From positions 467,923 to 496,332 of the forward strand of contig PDIP01000005.1 in the NCBI GenBank assembly GCA_002811645.1: a stretch of 28,410 nt of DNA, written 5' to 3'. The position numbers and the translations under genes are program-made. The notes under the pieces are model-generated. The model saw nothing but the letters and a program-made list of their open reading frames with translations, searched no databases and was not told where the DNA came from. Of the stretch, positions 27,819 to 28,410 are shown piece after piece (within the stretch, counting starts at the first letter, position 1; every line of letters starts with the position of its first letter). The DNA comes from Corallochytrium limacisporum (taxonomy: Eukaryota > Opisthokonta).

Positions 27819-28399
27819 TCTGTTTTCATTCGAGTGCGCTGTGGATCTGCTGCAGAGCATACAATGTCCGCCCTTAAACCCTTGAAAGAGATGCTTGAAC
27901 ATTAGATCACCACTTTTTTGTCGCAATCATAAGCGGTGAACCCAACTACGCGATCGTCATCAGTTCACCAGTAAATACCCATAGAGTAAACCCCGCTCAG
28001 GATTAGCACCGACATGGAAGGAGAAAAGCAGAGAATGTTTAACACAAGGTCTGCATTATCTGATCTTGAGGTAGGTAATTACATTTTGCAAATTCACTTG
28101 ATGAAACACTTTTACGCGGGATACGAAGATAATTCAACGGAAAGTCAATACGTCATTTATTGGGGTCAGGAAACAAGCTGATGCCCATTCGCCCATCAAA
28201 TCTGGTGCCTTTCCCCCTTCGTCCCATTAATGGAATGCTTTTCCGCTTCCCATGACCTCTATTGCGGAAGTCGTTAGTGCATAGGTAAAATTGAGGTATT
28301 GGCAAGCAGACCAATATAGACAGCAATTGATTGGTGTAGCTGAAGACAATCAGATTTAAGATCAAATTCGAGACAAATCGGTCAAGAGGGAAGGTGCGG
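27819..28399. other. Upstream region of the GPI-anchored protein gene
   Basis: No convincing gene up to the end of the window. A C-rich run at 28213-28225 reads as a G/GAA tract on the minus strand, about 400 nt upstream of the ATG at 27818, matching the pattern upstream of the other genes. Confidence 0.4.
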
Positions 28400-28410
28400 C
28401 TAGGGTTAGG
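28400..28410 (+). repeat. Possible start of a TTAGGG telomere repeat
   Basis: The last ten bases, TAGGGTTAGG, are in register with (TTAGGG)n in the orientation expected at the right-hand end of a chromosome. The window stops before a second full unit can be seen. Confidence 0.4.

Noticed and set aside
28153-28365. 70-codon minus-strand frame with a hydrophobic start near the window end
   Set aside because: It opens at TTG, overlaps the C-rich tract and lacks any family resemblance.
1-28410. CRISPR arrays, insertion sequences or transposon ends
   Set aside because: No regularly spaced repeats, transposase-like ORF or long terminal inverted repeats were seen.

Overview
The window looks like a eukaryotic, intron-poor nuclear chromosome from a unicellular or colonial wall-forming organism. 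Nine long ORFs are complete and uninterrupted, several encode classic eukaryotic proteins (microsomal P450, Ariadne-type RBR E3 ligase), and every chosen ATG has an A at -3. The Ariadne protein is very close in motif wording to animal ARIH1, so my inference is an opisthokont protist (for example a walled unicellular holozoan such as a corallochytrean, or an early fungus relative). This rests on remembered family resemblance, not a search. A run of 227 Ns (16132-16358) shows it is a draft assembly, and the last bases read as the start of a TTAGGG-type telomere repeat.

Layout. 1-7229: P450 (+) and Ariadne E3 (-) converge tail to tail, followed by about 3.6 kb without a convincing gene. 7230-8723: secreted PI-PLC-like phosphodiesterase (+), then 2.4 kb without a convincing gene. 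11159-26735: a five-gene block, made of a large membrane-anchored ectodomain protein (A, +), a cellulose-synthase-like GT2 (CesA-like 1, -), a second ectodomain protein (B, +), a second CesA-like GT2 (CesA-like 2, +), and a 1309-residue type II membrane protein (C, +) carrying the same kind of ectodomain plus a C-terminal GH9 endoglucanase. 27084-27818: a small secreted, probably GPI-anchored orphan (-), followed by the possible chromosome end.

How the genes may work together. The block at 11-27 kb is the most interesting part. Both GT2 proteins have the full D, DxD, TED and QxxRW set and the FxVTxK gating-loop motif of processive cellulose synthases. Protein C recalls plant KORRIGAN (membrane-anchored GH9 needed for cellulose synthesis), but with a large extra ectodomain. 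Proteins A, B and C share one architecture: cytosolic tail, single TM segment, 425-500 residues of mostly beta-like sequence, then a cysteine signature C-x8-C-C-x(34-41)-C-x10-C. Protein B ends at the point where protein C continues towards GH9. Together the block resembles, by role and not by homology, the bacterial bcs operon (synthase, membrane-anchored beta-rich partner, cellulase). I infer a eukaryotic cellulose synthesis and remodelling cluster with a possibly undescribed family of synthase partners.

Non-coding signals. Almost every gene has a G-rich tract on its own coding strand about 230-460 nt upstream of the ATG. A TATA box precedes the phospholipase gene, and an 11-bp perfect hairpin lies in the 3' flank of the GH9 gene.
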